From: Eonycteris spelaea | Lineage: Eukaryota; Chordata; Mammalia; Chiroptera; Pteropodidae | Direction of reading: 5' to 3' | Assembly: GCA_003508835.1 (NCBI GenBank) | Contig: PUFA01000021.1 | Span: 7,666,501 to 7,730,500, forward strand | DNA length: 64,000 bases | Shown: piece by piece, positions 25,931 to 35,939 of the stretch | How positions within the stretch are numbered: the stretch's first letter is position 1 | Layout of the letters: every line of letters begins with the position of its first letter | Program-made: the position numbers and the translations under genes | The notes under the pieces: generated by a model | Seen by the model: the letters and a program-made list of their open reading frames with translations, nothing else | Told to the model about the DNA's origin: nothing | Database searches by the model: none

Positions 25931-26003
25931 GGTTCCATAGTGTAGCAGTTAGCACGTCTGCTTTGCACGCAGACGGTCCTGGGTTTGAGCCCCAGTGGAG
26001 CCA
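25931..26003 (+). pseudogene. tRNA-Val-derived SINE head with TGC at the anticodon position
   Basis: The closest match I know is tRNA-Val(TAC), whose anticodon loop is TTTACAC. Here the loop is TTTGCAC, which would read TGC (Ala) on a Val-like body. The D-loop GG is changed to AG and the T-loop C to T (tttgagc), losing the usual D/T-loop contact. It is continuous with a 5S-derived body, so it is a SINE promoter module rather than a functional tRNA gene. Confidence 0.7.
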
Positions 26004-26112
26004 CAGTCCATGGTCTACAGCCTTGCCACCATGAATGATCCCGATGTCTGATCTCAGTAGCTAATAAGCAGGGTTGGGCCTGGTTAGTAGGCATAAATAA
26101 TAATCATAAAAC
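25931..26112 (+). mobile_element. Hybrid tRNA/5S-rRNA SINE (megabat MEG type)
   Basis: The 5' 73 nt (25931-26003) fold as a tRNA-Val-like cloverleaf. The acceptor arms ggttcca and tggagcc pair, the anticodon stem tctgc/gcaga is perfect, and the T stem ctggg/cccag is perfect. From 26013 to 26090 the sequence follows 5S rRNA: gtctacagcc, then gtctgatctcag, agctaa, gcagggttgggcctgg and ttagta. This preserves the 5S internal promoter boxes, with a 3-nt insertion after agctaa. An A/T-rich tail, gcataaataataatcataaa, follows. Dimeric tRNA/5S SINEs are, as far as I recall, described only from fruit bats (MEG family). Clean target-site duplications are not obvious. It lies inside the 3' part of a Tigger element. 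Confidence 0.85.
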
Positions 26113-26344
26113 GTGGAACAGATAAGCCGTACAAATTGAGGGTTGGCTGTAATTTGCTTCTAGTTTTACGTTCAGATGTGCCAGTTACGTCATCAGTGCA
26201 TCCCCCTTAGAGCCAGATGTGGGGCAAATTATATTTCAGTGGAAGCTTGTAACATTATATGTAGCAGTTGAATATATTTGCTCTAATGTTTACTAAAATT
26301 AAAAAGTAAAGTAAATTATTTCAGTAGCATTCTGAATAACAACA

Positions 26345-26560
26345 CAAGCATGGTCACTTATTGCACTTCGCATGTGCCAGGCGTTGTTTTTAAACCCTGA
26401 CCTGTATTAACTTTAATCCTCACTGCAGCACTGCAATGTGGACACAGTGTTTTATGCACATGGAAACAGGGAAGTTAGGGACTTACCTGAGGCCACACAG
26501 CTCGGAAGTAGCAAAGCCAGTTTGGGGATCCGAGCAACGTGGTGCTACTCCTGGGCTTGT
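26345..26560 (-). mobile_element. MIR SINE
   Basis: Good reverse-complement MIR order: gcatgtgccaggcgttgttt, ttaactttaatcctcactgc, gcacatggaaacagggaagt, ttacctgaggccacacagct, cggaagtagcaaagccag. Confidence 0.75.
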
Positions 26561-26564
26561 AACA

Positions 26565-29500
26565 GAGACTGCTGTTCTGCTTAATGTGTTCAGCCGGCTG
26601 CTAGAAAGTTCTTTTCTCTGTTACATTATTATGCCCTTAGAATGTGAGCGGATGTGTCACGTATATAATAGAGATATGCCAAATCATTATCTTATCGCAA
26701 CCTACACATCTGTACAAAGAATGAAAGCCATTAAACATGAGACACGTAGGAGAAAACCGAAGTCTTTATGATGAAAAACCTTATTAAAGGTGATCTAGTT
26801 TTTTTTTTTGGGGGGGGGAGGATCCTCACAAGAAGAAAATAAAATGTTATCTGTCAGGTGTAGTGGGGTTTCTAGTTTTCTATCCATATTCATTCACAAA
26901 TGATGAGAAAAGGATAACAACATGGAGCCTTTTTATCTATTCTGGGATCGAAGTGAGCCAACCCTAAAATTCCCACCGTAAAATGCATTGTTGGAGAACA
27001 ACGTAGAAATGGGAAACGGAGCCTCTGCCCTCTCTGAACCATGCGGGAAGGTGCATTACAGGTGACCCGTGAGACACCTTGTCCATAAGTTCCGGCAGAG
27101 GGGGCTTTTGGGACAGACACAGTGATGGGTGAGCAAGGGGCGCCCCCCGCCCCCCGGAGCCTGGCTGCAGGGGCAGGTCAGCAGGTGTCGGGTGGTGTCT
27201 CCCTTCTCCTACCCCCCAAGCTGAGGAGCTTGGAGGGGGCTGGTGTGGGGCCCAGGGAGGTCAGGGTGCTCCTGCTGACGGCTCTTCAGGCTTTTGCTTC
27301 TCTCAGTGCTTCGGGTGTTGGTGTTTCCTTTCTGCCCCTGGCCATTCTCCCCTTCCTCTTCATTCACATTCGTTCTTCTGCCCTCCGTGTTCAGCCCCTG
27401 CCTTATAAATAGAACGTTTTTAAAAAGATAAATTTGAGTGTGATTCGAGGTTATATTCCCTAAGGCTAGTAAACTTTCCCCCCATCAAGTTGCTTTTAGC
27501 TTAGAGTCCTCGGTTGATTGTTCTTTGTGGTGCTTGATTTAAAAACGTTTCCACATACAGGCGATAATGGCCACTTTTGCAGTGAGAGTCTCGAATTAGA
27601 AAATGATTTTTTGAAAGATATACCTAAAACATTGTCTTATAATGAGTGTGGTATTCTGAGTTTAAAAAATTATTCAGGAGGAGGATATAAGCAGAATTAG
27701 TGTTTCTTAGCGTTTGCTTTTCTCATACGTTACAAGGAAAACATATGCCATGAAAATAATGAGGGTCATTGAAAGACCATGTGACTGTGGTATGCTGGCA
27801 GTTTCTTTCCTTAACTGTGTACGTTTTCTCAGCCTTTAACATCCACTTACCATTCTGTGGTGTGTCCATTTGTCCTGGGTATTTAAGTCAGCTTATTGTG
27901 AAAGCTCATTTGCACCTGTCGAAAATGCTGGCATGATTTCTGCATCAGTACACCGCAGAAATCTGAGCCCTTCCTTCACTGCAGTTTCTCATTTCAACGA
28001 GAACATTCTTTCTGAATGTGTGTGATAGGATCAGGAGCAGCGTGCCGTTCTCAAACGGTCCAGTCTTTTCCTGTGACTGCAACGCTTGTTCGCGGGAAGG
28101 CGTGCGGTCCCTTCACTCCCTGCCTCCATTTTTGAATCCAGAAAAGAAAGACTTAGGTTATGTTTGTGGCAGCTGCTAACAAAAATCTTGTTTCTTAAGA
28201 GCTGCGCTTGTCATTGCTTAATGACGGTTAACATCGGACCAAGCTGGTGACAGTTCAGCTGCCTTCAGTGGGCGAGGCCTCGGCGTGGAAGAGCTGCTGT
28301 GTGTGGGTCAATGGACCACCTCGTGTCTGTGCCCGGAGCGGGCAGTCTGGCGGTCTCCCTGTGCGCACAGGGACAGTGGGTGCAGGGTGTCCAGGGCGTT
28401 GATATTTGGGGCCAGTGCTGCAGAATGCCGTGTAACTAACCGTGGCCTCTGGCTCCGTCGCCAGCCAGAGCGTCGACCTTCCTCTCTAAAGCCCGTTTTG
28501 CCTGACGATGCCCATCCGGTTAAGCGGTGCGGGCCGTGGTTTGGATGGCTGTTGGCATGACTTTTGAATGCGTGGTGTCTATTCCGGGCAGGTTACGACG
28601 GAAGCTGCGGAAGGACAGAGTGTGTATTACATGCCGCGTGGTCCTCCTGGAAAGTAGCTCTTGGATAACGATAGAATGAGGAAAAACACTCATTATCCAG
28701 CCCCTTGATTTACTTAAATCCCTTGTAGATTTTACTTTACCACTCACCTTAAACCATTTCTTTCATCTGGTAAGTGGTTACAAACACTGTTTTGTTGTAA
28801 CCTTTGAAACAATTTAAACTTGAAGATAAAAGTTCAAAATAAACAGACTGCCTTTTTAAAAGAGAAACAAAATATAAAACTTACAGGATCAACAGCATTA
28901 AAGTTTCGATACTTAATTTCTCTTAAATTTAAAACTTGATTTACTAGGCATTAACTAGGGGGGAATTCCAGGTTTAATCTCATTCAGGGCTGGGAGGTCC
29001 ATGCGCCCATCACCACTTCACTCACCTGTTGGAAGGTGGGAGGGTAGAACCTGGAAAGCCCTGGCCTGTCCCTCCCCCGCCCTCCACGTCGCCACCTCTT
29101 CTGAGCTGCCCAGGCAGGCCCTGTGGCTGTCTATCCTCTCTGGGTGCTAGGTCTCGCTCTAAGCATTAAGGGAATGAGGCCACTCTAAACTAAAACAGCA
29201 CTTTTTCATCCATCAAAACTCTTCCTCCTCCTTCAGACCTGCCCCCCATTTCTGCAAACCACAAGAGGCAGCATCTCTGGATTCTTCCGCTCTCTCCACT
29301 CACGCCTCTCACCCCCTGTTTCTTTTGGCCCCTCTAGTTGGGGGCTGGGGACAGGGAAGGAAAGGGTGACATCTCTTTGGACCTGGGCTGCTGTTGTCTG
29401 CCTGCCGTTTTCTTGTGCACCACCTTCCTATTTCTATCTGCATAGGTCAGTCTCTTGAGTTCTTCAGTGACATCCCCACTCCCCACCTCCTGCATGTTCC

Positions 29501-31415
29501 TAGACACCCTGAGGCACACTGCAGTGACTTTTCCTACTCCCCTTCAGGTCTGCCCTGGAGGTGCACTCTGTCCCTCTCTGCTGAGCTCCCCCGCCCCCGT
29601 CAGGGTGCCCTTCTGGCCTCTCTCTGTGTCCCTGTGTGGCTCCCCGCCGCCCCCGCAGCTGGAAGGAGTCCCACTGTCTTCACTGCCCTCTCCTTCCTGC
29701 CCCAGGGCGGGTGCCTCCCCGGAAGCCCCGCAGAGAGGCCCCTGGGTCTGTCCTTAGCATGCAGGGGCTTGTCCCTCAGCCTGAGCCAGGTTCAGGACAG
29801 TGGGAGTGCCCTGTGTCACAGCCGGGAGTTGGGCTCTGCTGCTGCGCCCCATTTTCTGAGGTGTGGACATAAACCTTGGAGCTCCAGGGAAGACCAGTCT
29901 GAACTATGAAAAATTTAACGTGCAGTTTTCACCTTTATGTGAAGTTTCCTCACTCTGTTAAGATAAAAAATTAGTCTTAAAGAAATTCATTTTTACATGT
30001 TAACTCAAAAATTGAAGTTGCATTGAAAAAATTCTTGATTAATTGAAACTTATTTTGGAAAATGCACTGAATTTGATGGTAGAGTTCTCAGAAGACACAC
30101 ACGCAGACGTGTCACACACACGGACATGTGTCACACATGGACGTGTGTCCTGCAGGATGACCCGTGTGTTGGGGCTCAGGTGGCCGTGTGGCTTCTCCGT
30201 TGAAGACTGCAGTGCAAGTGTACAGAGAAGCAGATAGTCTTTTTGGTAAAGCGGACTTGGAAGTGGGAAGGTAGAGACCGTTGCTTCTGATTCAGTCGCT
30301 TTCTGGGTTCCAGAGCCACCCCAAACACGGGCAGCGGTCTCGGCATCGCGAGGCCGATGGCACTCAGCGCGTGGTGAGGGCCAGCGTGTGCTGACTGCCC
30401 GTCACCGCCCCTGGGCCGTCCGCGGAGGCGGACGCCCTCGCCATTGCTCTGGCTTGACCAACAGCTGAACTTTCTGAGCTTCAGGGGCGGGGACGACGTG
30501 CGGAGCGTGTGTTCTGGTGGCTCAGGCTTCATTTGTTCGCTCCTGTGAGTTGAATTTCCATGTGTCAGGGTCAACAGCTGGACAGACTCCTGGGCACAAG
30601 GGCTTTGTCACAAGGCCGAAGGTGAGGTTCAGCATGACTGTGAAGGGCAGACATTTGCTCACAGGACGTATTTTGTGAGCAGGGATCTTGGTGGTAATGT
30701 CATCCGAGCCAATTCCCAGCTTGTCATTTAATAGAGTCATTTTAAAGTGAGCGGAGCAGAGTTCTGGGCCTGGTGACAGCCCTGCCCGAGGGCCGGTTTA
30801 AAGACCCATCTGGGTGTCAGCTCCGTCCACGGGGAGGGCACACGGCCGCCCGGCGTGAGTCACTAACGTGCCGCCCTGGAAAGACGAAGCAGATCCAGAA
30901 TGAATGAACATTCTGCCATTTTTCTTACCTAGTTCATAAGCAGACCTGTTCTTTTCCCTTTCCAGTTTCAGGAATTATCCTCTTAAGAAACGGTATGCTC
31001 AAGAAGGCACAGGGAAGCAGTGAATGTGAATTTGTCAGAGACTCCACACCGCTTGGTTTTATCGTCCTCGGGGCACGTTTTATTCTCGTCACAGAGGAGA
31101 AATAAGGGTGATTGTCACCAGCAGGAACTGCAGCCTCGGGTGGCGCTGCAGCCGGGAGCCGTTGCTTCTCTCTGGCGCGTCTGGGCACAGAGGGATGATG
31201 TAATCCTTCTGCCTGGCCACGTGGCCAGCACGCCTCTCTGTCTTCTCAGGGCGCCTCTGCGCGGCCCGCGCTTTGTCAGCTCAGGGGCCTGCGTTTGGCA
31301 CTGCCCCCTCTCGCAGCACCTCGCCCCGCCCGTGTGGACGCGCCTGTGCTGCCACACGCCACAGGTGGCTTTCTGTGCCAGAACATGGCCAGAGTAGCAC
31401 GTCGTAGAGAACCGT
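26565..31415. other. Intron 1 unannotated stretch
   Basis: The frames at 29394-29909 (171 codons) and 30176-30574 (-) have no recognisable product. A pyrimidine-rich segment lies at 29.2-29.75 kb and a CpG-enriched segment at 30.3-30.5 kb. Confidence 0.5.
30090..30160. repeat. Degenerate ACGTGTC/CACACA short repeat cluster
   Basis: Repeated pieces of cacacacgcagacgtgtc, acatgtgtcacac and gacgtgtgtcc form imperfect direct and inverted repeats over about 70 nt. Confidence 0.6.
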
Positions 31416-31419
31416 GGAG

Positions 31420-31469
31420 GCTGTGTGTGTGTGTGTGTGCGCGTGTGCGTGTGTGCGTGTGTGTGTGCA
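31420..31469 (+). repeat. (TG)n/(CG) microsatellite
   Basis: Alternating purine-pyrimidine tgtgtgtgtgtg interrupted by gcgcgtgtgcg units. It is potentially Z-DNA forming. Confidence 0.95.
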
Positions 31470-32509
31470 TAAATTTAAAATCGGGGGATGGATGCTCCGT
31501 TGCCATTAGCAACCACTCGCCTCTTTATTAGGGATGAACGCTCAAAGCCCGGGCTTGCCCCTTCTGCTGCTTTCTCGTGAGTCCTGACAGCAGCTCCCCT
31601 GAGCCTGTAGCCGAGAGGGCCGGCAGGAGGACGGTTCCACGCTCAGGAGCGTGGGCCCTAAGCGCATCCTGTTCAACGGCCACGCGCTGCCTTCCGGGGT
31701 CCTTCCTCCGGGGCCGGCACTCATCCCGGGGGCCAGGGCAGTAGCCTCTGCGTCATCGCTGCAGCGGACTGCGCCCCTTGGTTGTTCAGCTCGGGGCGAC
31801 ACGCTTGCCTGCACGGGCTCGTTAGATTTGCCAGCGCTGCGGAAACGCAGCGTTCCCGGGGAGGGGACCGTGGCCGGGGAGGTGGGTAGCCTTGCTCAGA
31901 GACAGCCGGGCTGGGGGCACTCTGCATCTGAGCCTGCTGATTTTTTTTTTTTCTTTAAAGGAAAGATTAGGTTGGCCTTTTTCCTCCTCCAGCGACCCTG
32001 GAGACTCTCTTGCCGGTTGTTAGAAGTCCCTGGGTGTGTGAGTCCCCAGCCAGTGAGGCTTCACGACACCCACACAGCTTTGCACCGTGCCGCCTGGCTC
32101 TCTGGGTGATGTCATTGCAGTGGTTACTTAGGTGCCGCTGCGTAATGTTTAAGCATTTCAAGGCTTCCTTGGCTGTGGGGGTCCCACACCTCTGGGGACC
32201 TTATTGTTAAGCTGTGCTCATTTTGATCCGTGTTTATGGGCGGCCCCTGAGGTGACAGAGCTTAGCTCCCGTATAAAGAACAATCATAGCACTTTGATCC
32301 CAGATTCTGAAAAGCACCTCATTATTTGGGGAGTCTAGAGATCACGGAGAAGGGAGGTTGGGGGAGTGCTGGTCGGTGCTGCTGTCTTCAGTCCTGTCGT
32401 GAGTGGCTGGCGGCTCCCTCTTCACGGCCGCCCCTCAGGCTGGGATGATCCCTCTGAAGGCTCAGGACTGGGCGGCGGGGACCAGACTGAGGAGCCCTTT
32501 CGTTTATCC

Positions 32510-32645
32510 AGCTGACACTGGTGGAGCACCCTCGCCAAGCAGAGTTTGGTGCTCTGCACATCACCTCTTGGAATCCTCACAGGGTCCTGGGAGGTGGGGA
32601 CTGTCCCCGCAGGGCTGGGGCTTTGACGCCCTCTGCAGGGGGAAG
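32510..32645 (-). mobile_element. MIR SINE fragment
   Basis: gctctgcacatcacctcttg, gaatcctcacagggtcctgg, gaggtggggactgtccc fits reverse-complement MIR. Confidence 0.6.
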
Positions 32646-33722
32646 GTGTGAGGGGTGGGAGTGGCCTAATTAGTAGATGAAAGGGTGCCAGCAGAAGCCA
32701 TGGTTATTCTGAGGAAGACGGGGTTGTTCTCTCAAAATCAGGAGGCCAGTTAGCAATAGAGGTGTTTGAATGTGGAAGGAGAGAAAATCAAGTGAGTTAG
32801 TATCATACAGCCTGGCTTTTCTTAGTGAGATAAGAGGTGATGTTGAGGTGAGAAGGTGAGCGGAGGTCGAAGACTTGAGACCAGGGGGTTTGGGGACAGC
32901 CACCGTGTTGGCACCTCTGTTCACTGGGTACATGGTTTATGTGTGGCGATGGTCCACCAGGCTCTTGACTCCATTTGGCCAATTTGTGAGATGGCAGCGA
33001 AGCCTTAGCTCAGGTTCTGAAGGAGCCAGCCTCATAAAGGTGTCCTTTCCAGCGATTGTGTCTTCAGCCTTAATCAGATCCTGTAAAATCATACGCTGGA
33101 ATGAAAATAAGGACCAGTTTGGTTTGGGTTGTACTCGTTTACAAAAGCAGAAGGTCACTTTCTGACTGCATACTTGGTCGTGGTAACTTTGTGTCTTGTT
33201 CAAGACTTTGGCTCATTAAAAATTAAGCATCTTTTTTGCGAGACTCTTTGGAGGCATTTTCTGTACATCGGGCGGTTGCTTTTCCATCACGTCTGTTGAC
33301 AGCTCTAATTGTCTTCCACATGTGGTCATTCTATGTCAGTCCTTTCTCCCGCCTCTCCTACCGCTGCCTGGTCCAGAGGCCGCCTGGCCAGGCTGCCTGC
33401 CCTCTGCCCTCCTCTGCCTCCAACATATGCACATATTCGTCATTAGCCTGCAGGTTGTGTTCTTCAGGTGGCCTCACCTGCGTCACTGAGGGACTCACCT
33501 CTGTTCTGGATGTAGGGCCTGTTCCAAGGTACACCTCTTAGGGCGCCTCACGCTTTCTGCACCTCTCCCAGGAAGAACAAAGATGACAGGAGAGCTCACA
33601 AAAGATTAAATCGTTCCTCGAACATTCCTCGAAAACTGACCTTTCCAGATCCGAATTACTCGGCTCTGATTGGGTGGCCTGTATATGAAGCAATGTCAGC
33701 TTTGCTTCATTCTGTAAACCAG

Positions 33723-33784
33723 AAGCTGTGGTCCTGGGCTGCACGGGCAGAGGAAGCCGTGGTCCTGGGCTGCAGGGGCAGAGG
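33723..33784 (+). repeat. 31-nt tandem duplication
   Basis: Two adjacent copies (33723-33753 and 33754-33784) share gtggtcctgggctgca and gggcagagg and differ at two bases. It is a recent local duplication without obvious coding context. Confidence 0.9.
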
Positions 33785-34351
33785 AGCGAAGGGACCAGGA
33801 TTCCTAGCCCGGGCAGATAGATGTGCAGCTTGCCCTGCGTCTGCGCAGTGTGTGGTGAGGGGGGTGACAGGAGCAGGGTAGGGGCGCTGACCCCTGGGCA
33901 GACTCCCGCAAGACTCGCCTGCACGCTCGGGGGTCCCGGATTTGGGGTTCAGCCATATACACTGCACCGTTTCCCTCACTGGGGAGCCTGGCCCCGGAAT
34001 GACGATAGCCATTCATTTGATCAAGGAAACGCCCTCTACTTCAGCACGAGGGTCACTGGTGCACATTTCCCTGTCACGTCCCTGTCTGTGTGATGGTAGC
34101 TCAGACGGACTTGACTGAAGAAAAGGAGATGCTGGGTTCAGGGAGGGCCGGGGCCCTGTCTTCGCCTCGGGCGTGTGCGCCTCCAGCTCCTGAGTGCGGG
34201 ACAAAATTTCAAAGTCTTTTTACAGATATTTGTTTACAGCTGATTTTCGAATGTCCGTTCAGGGTTACGTAATATAACATTTGTCGTTGGTGATCGGGGG
34301 CATGTAGTAAAACCCTTTAGTGACCAGGCGTTTGAAGAGCATTGCTTGAGG

Positions 34352-34751
34352 CAGTGGTTCTCTAAGTGTGGTTCCAGGACCCTGGGGGCTCCCCAAGAAC
34401 CTTTCAGGGGCTCTGCGAGTTAAAGTGGTTTTCACATCAAGTCCTCGCAGGTCCTCACGTAACGTCGTTGATGGGTTCTGCGACTTTGCGTGGAACAGTG
34501 CACAGCGAAACCAGCTCTACCGGAGGCTGAGGGGTGGAAGCAAGAGGGACGTCCCTGCAGCACCTCGTTAATGCTGTCACGAAGTGATGCTGAACAGGGT
34601 GCCATTGACGGACCTGCCGTGCAGTCTTAGCTTTGTCTCACCCCTCATTCTTTCCAGAGTGCGTAGTGATGTTGTCTCAAGCTCTTTCGGACGCTCGGTG
34701 GTTCTTAAGTGTGTAAAGGGGTCTTGAGACCGAAACCTTGGAGAAGCGCTC
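34352..34751. mobile_element. hAT-like non-autonomous DNA transposon
   Basis: The left end, cagtggttctctaagtgtgg, is the common terminal signature of mammalian hAT elements. It continues with ccaggaccctgg, cctttcaggggctctgcgag. About 400 nt later the right end reads ggtcttgagaccgaaacc, ttggagaagcgct, an imperfect inverted copy. No transposase coding is seen. A clean 8-bp target duplication is not apparent, consistent with age. Confidence 0.6.
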
Positions 34752-34754
34752 TCA

Positions 34755-35320
34755 GCGTTAGAGGTCGGGGGGCTGACATGTGGGGAGGACGGCGAAGCCG
34801 AGGGCCGTGGCCCAGCCCTTTGCCTTGGCGCCATCCTCCCCGGAGGATGCCGCAGCCCACACCAGCGGCGCGGGTGGGTTATTGTGTGTGAAGTGGGCTT
34901 CTGCAGGAACCCCGAGACCAGCCCACTGCGCTGTCTCTGTGGGGAAGCCCCTTCCGGACACGGAGGAGCAGCGACTCACGAAGTTCAGGGCCACGGCCTC
35001 TCGGGGGCCAGAAACGGAGCTTCCGGCGGGCCACGGCACTTCCTTTCTGGCAGTTCCTGGGGAGTCGTACAGGGGAGGAGCCGGCAGAGGGAAGCGTCCG
35101 CGATCGAAGTCGAAGGGGAAGCATCTGGGGCATCCTGTTCTTTCAGTCTCAAAGTTTCAGGGCCAACATGAGGCTCTGCTTCGCTGTTCTGTTAGCTCAG
35201 AGAGGTGTGAACCCAAAAGTAATTTCCGAGTCATCTCTTGCCCATTACTACACGCGCTGTTTTCTTCTTAAGTCATTTTGGTAAAAGGTACGTAATGGTT
35301 GCTTCCTTAGAACATAGTCG
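34755..35320. other. CpG-enriched intronic stretch
   Basis: Long frames lie in several registers on both strands (up to 163 codons). They give no family similarity and no paired splice sites, so I regard them as composition effects. Confidence 0.5.
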
Positions 35321-35324
35321 TAGA

Positions 35325-35935
35325 CTTATCTGACAGACAGGACAGGCTGTAGAGAGGATGTGGAGTTTAGCCATTTGGGAAAACAATTTGGCATCACCCC
35401 TTGAAAAGGTGCGTACACTGTGACCCAGCAGTTCCCTCCCACCCCCGGCCTATCCCTGGGCCTAGAGAACATTCTGGAAGTGTATTCTGGGAAACGTGGC
35501 CAGGGCTCTTTATGGCGGCATCACTTTATAATAACAAAAATGGGAGACAGCAGACGTCCATTAACAAGATTTCATGAACAAGTTCATGGTGTAGTCACAG
35601 AATGGAGCATTAAACACAGCTCAGCGTGCACATCAAGGCAGATAGATGAACCATCAGAACTGGGGACAGGTCGCAGGAGAACACATGTGGTATGATTGCC
35701 TTCATAGGAAGCTCAAAGACAAGCAGACAGAGCAATGTTGTGCGGCAATAGGTTCATAAATGGCAAAACTAAAAAGAAAAGCCAGGGAATGGTTATCCTA
35801 AAAGCCTAGCGGTTGTATCTGGAGCCAGGCAGCGGGGGCCATCAGGCAGGGCGTGGAGGAGGCTTCTAAGTGTTGGTGGTGGTTGGGGTGTTAAACAGGA
35901 TGGTGATTTCACCCAAGCTCAGGTAATACAGCACA
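35325..35935 (+). mobile_element. Old L1 (3' end of ORF2 region / 3' UTR)
   Basis: The motif order follows diverged L1: gaggatgtggagtttagcca, gggaaaacaatttggca, gtgacccagcagttcc, ggcggcatcactttataata, ccattaac, agatagatgaacc, acacatgtggtatgattgcc and finally ggttgtatctgg. Frames are broken throughout. Divergence indicates an ancient copy. Confidence 0.75.
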
Positions 35936-35939
35936 CCTG

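Larger units (their letters stand above)
24575..26153 (+). mobile_element. Decayed Tigger (pogo/Tc1-mariner) DNA transposon
   Basis: The 5' end, acacccgcccctcgactt, and the 3' end, caaattgagggttggctg, are inverted relative to each other. Subterminal repeats of tttacgcggt type occur near the 5' end, with ttttacgctggt near the 3' end. Inside, the frame gives DNVPGHP at 24948-24968, the second-aspartate motif of pogo/jerky-type DDE transposases. This is followed by degenerate C-terminal sequence resembling LSLATKLE and, near 25570, CREYQRIYENLARDG. Stop codons and shifts are frequent. The N-terminal half of the transposase is missing, so this is an internally deleted, inactive copy. The megabat SINE at 25931 inserted later. 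Confidence 0.75.
31470..34345. other. Intron 1 unannotated stretch
   Basis: CpG-enriched at 31.62-31.9 kb with frames on both strands and no exon signals. It also contains the MIR at 32.5 kb and the 31-nt duplication. Confidence 0.5.

Noticed and set aside
25931..26003. Functional tRNA gene
   Set aside because: Altered D- and T-loop bases and direct fusion to a 5S-derived body show it is a SINE head.
26013..26090. Functional 5S rRNA gene
   Set aside because: Truncated, with an internal deletion and a 3-nt insertion, joined to a tRNA head and followed by an A/T-rich tail.
29394..29909. 171-codon + strand frame
   Set aside because: Pyrimidine- and GC-rich intron with no known family, and an alternative frame is equally open.
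34780..35271. 163-codon + strand frame
   Set aside because: Sits in CpG-rich DNA with equally long minus-strand frames; no exon signals.
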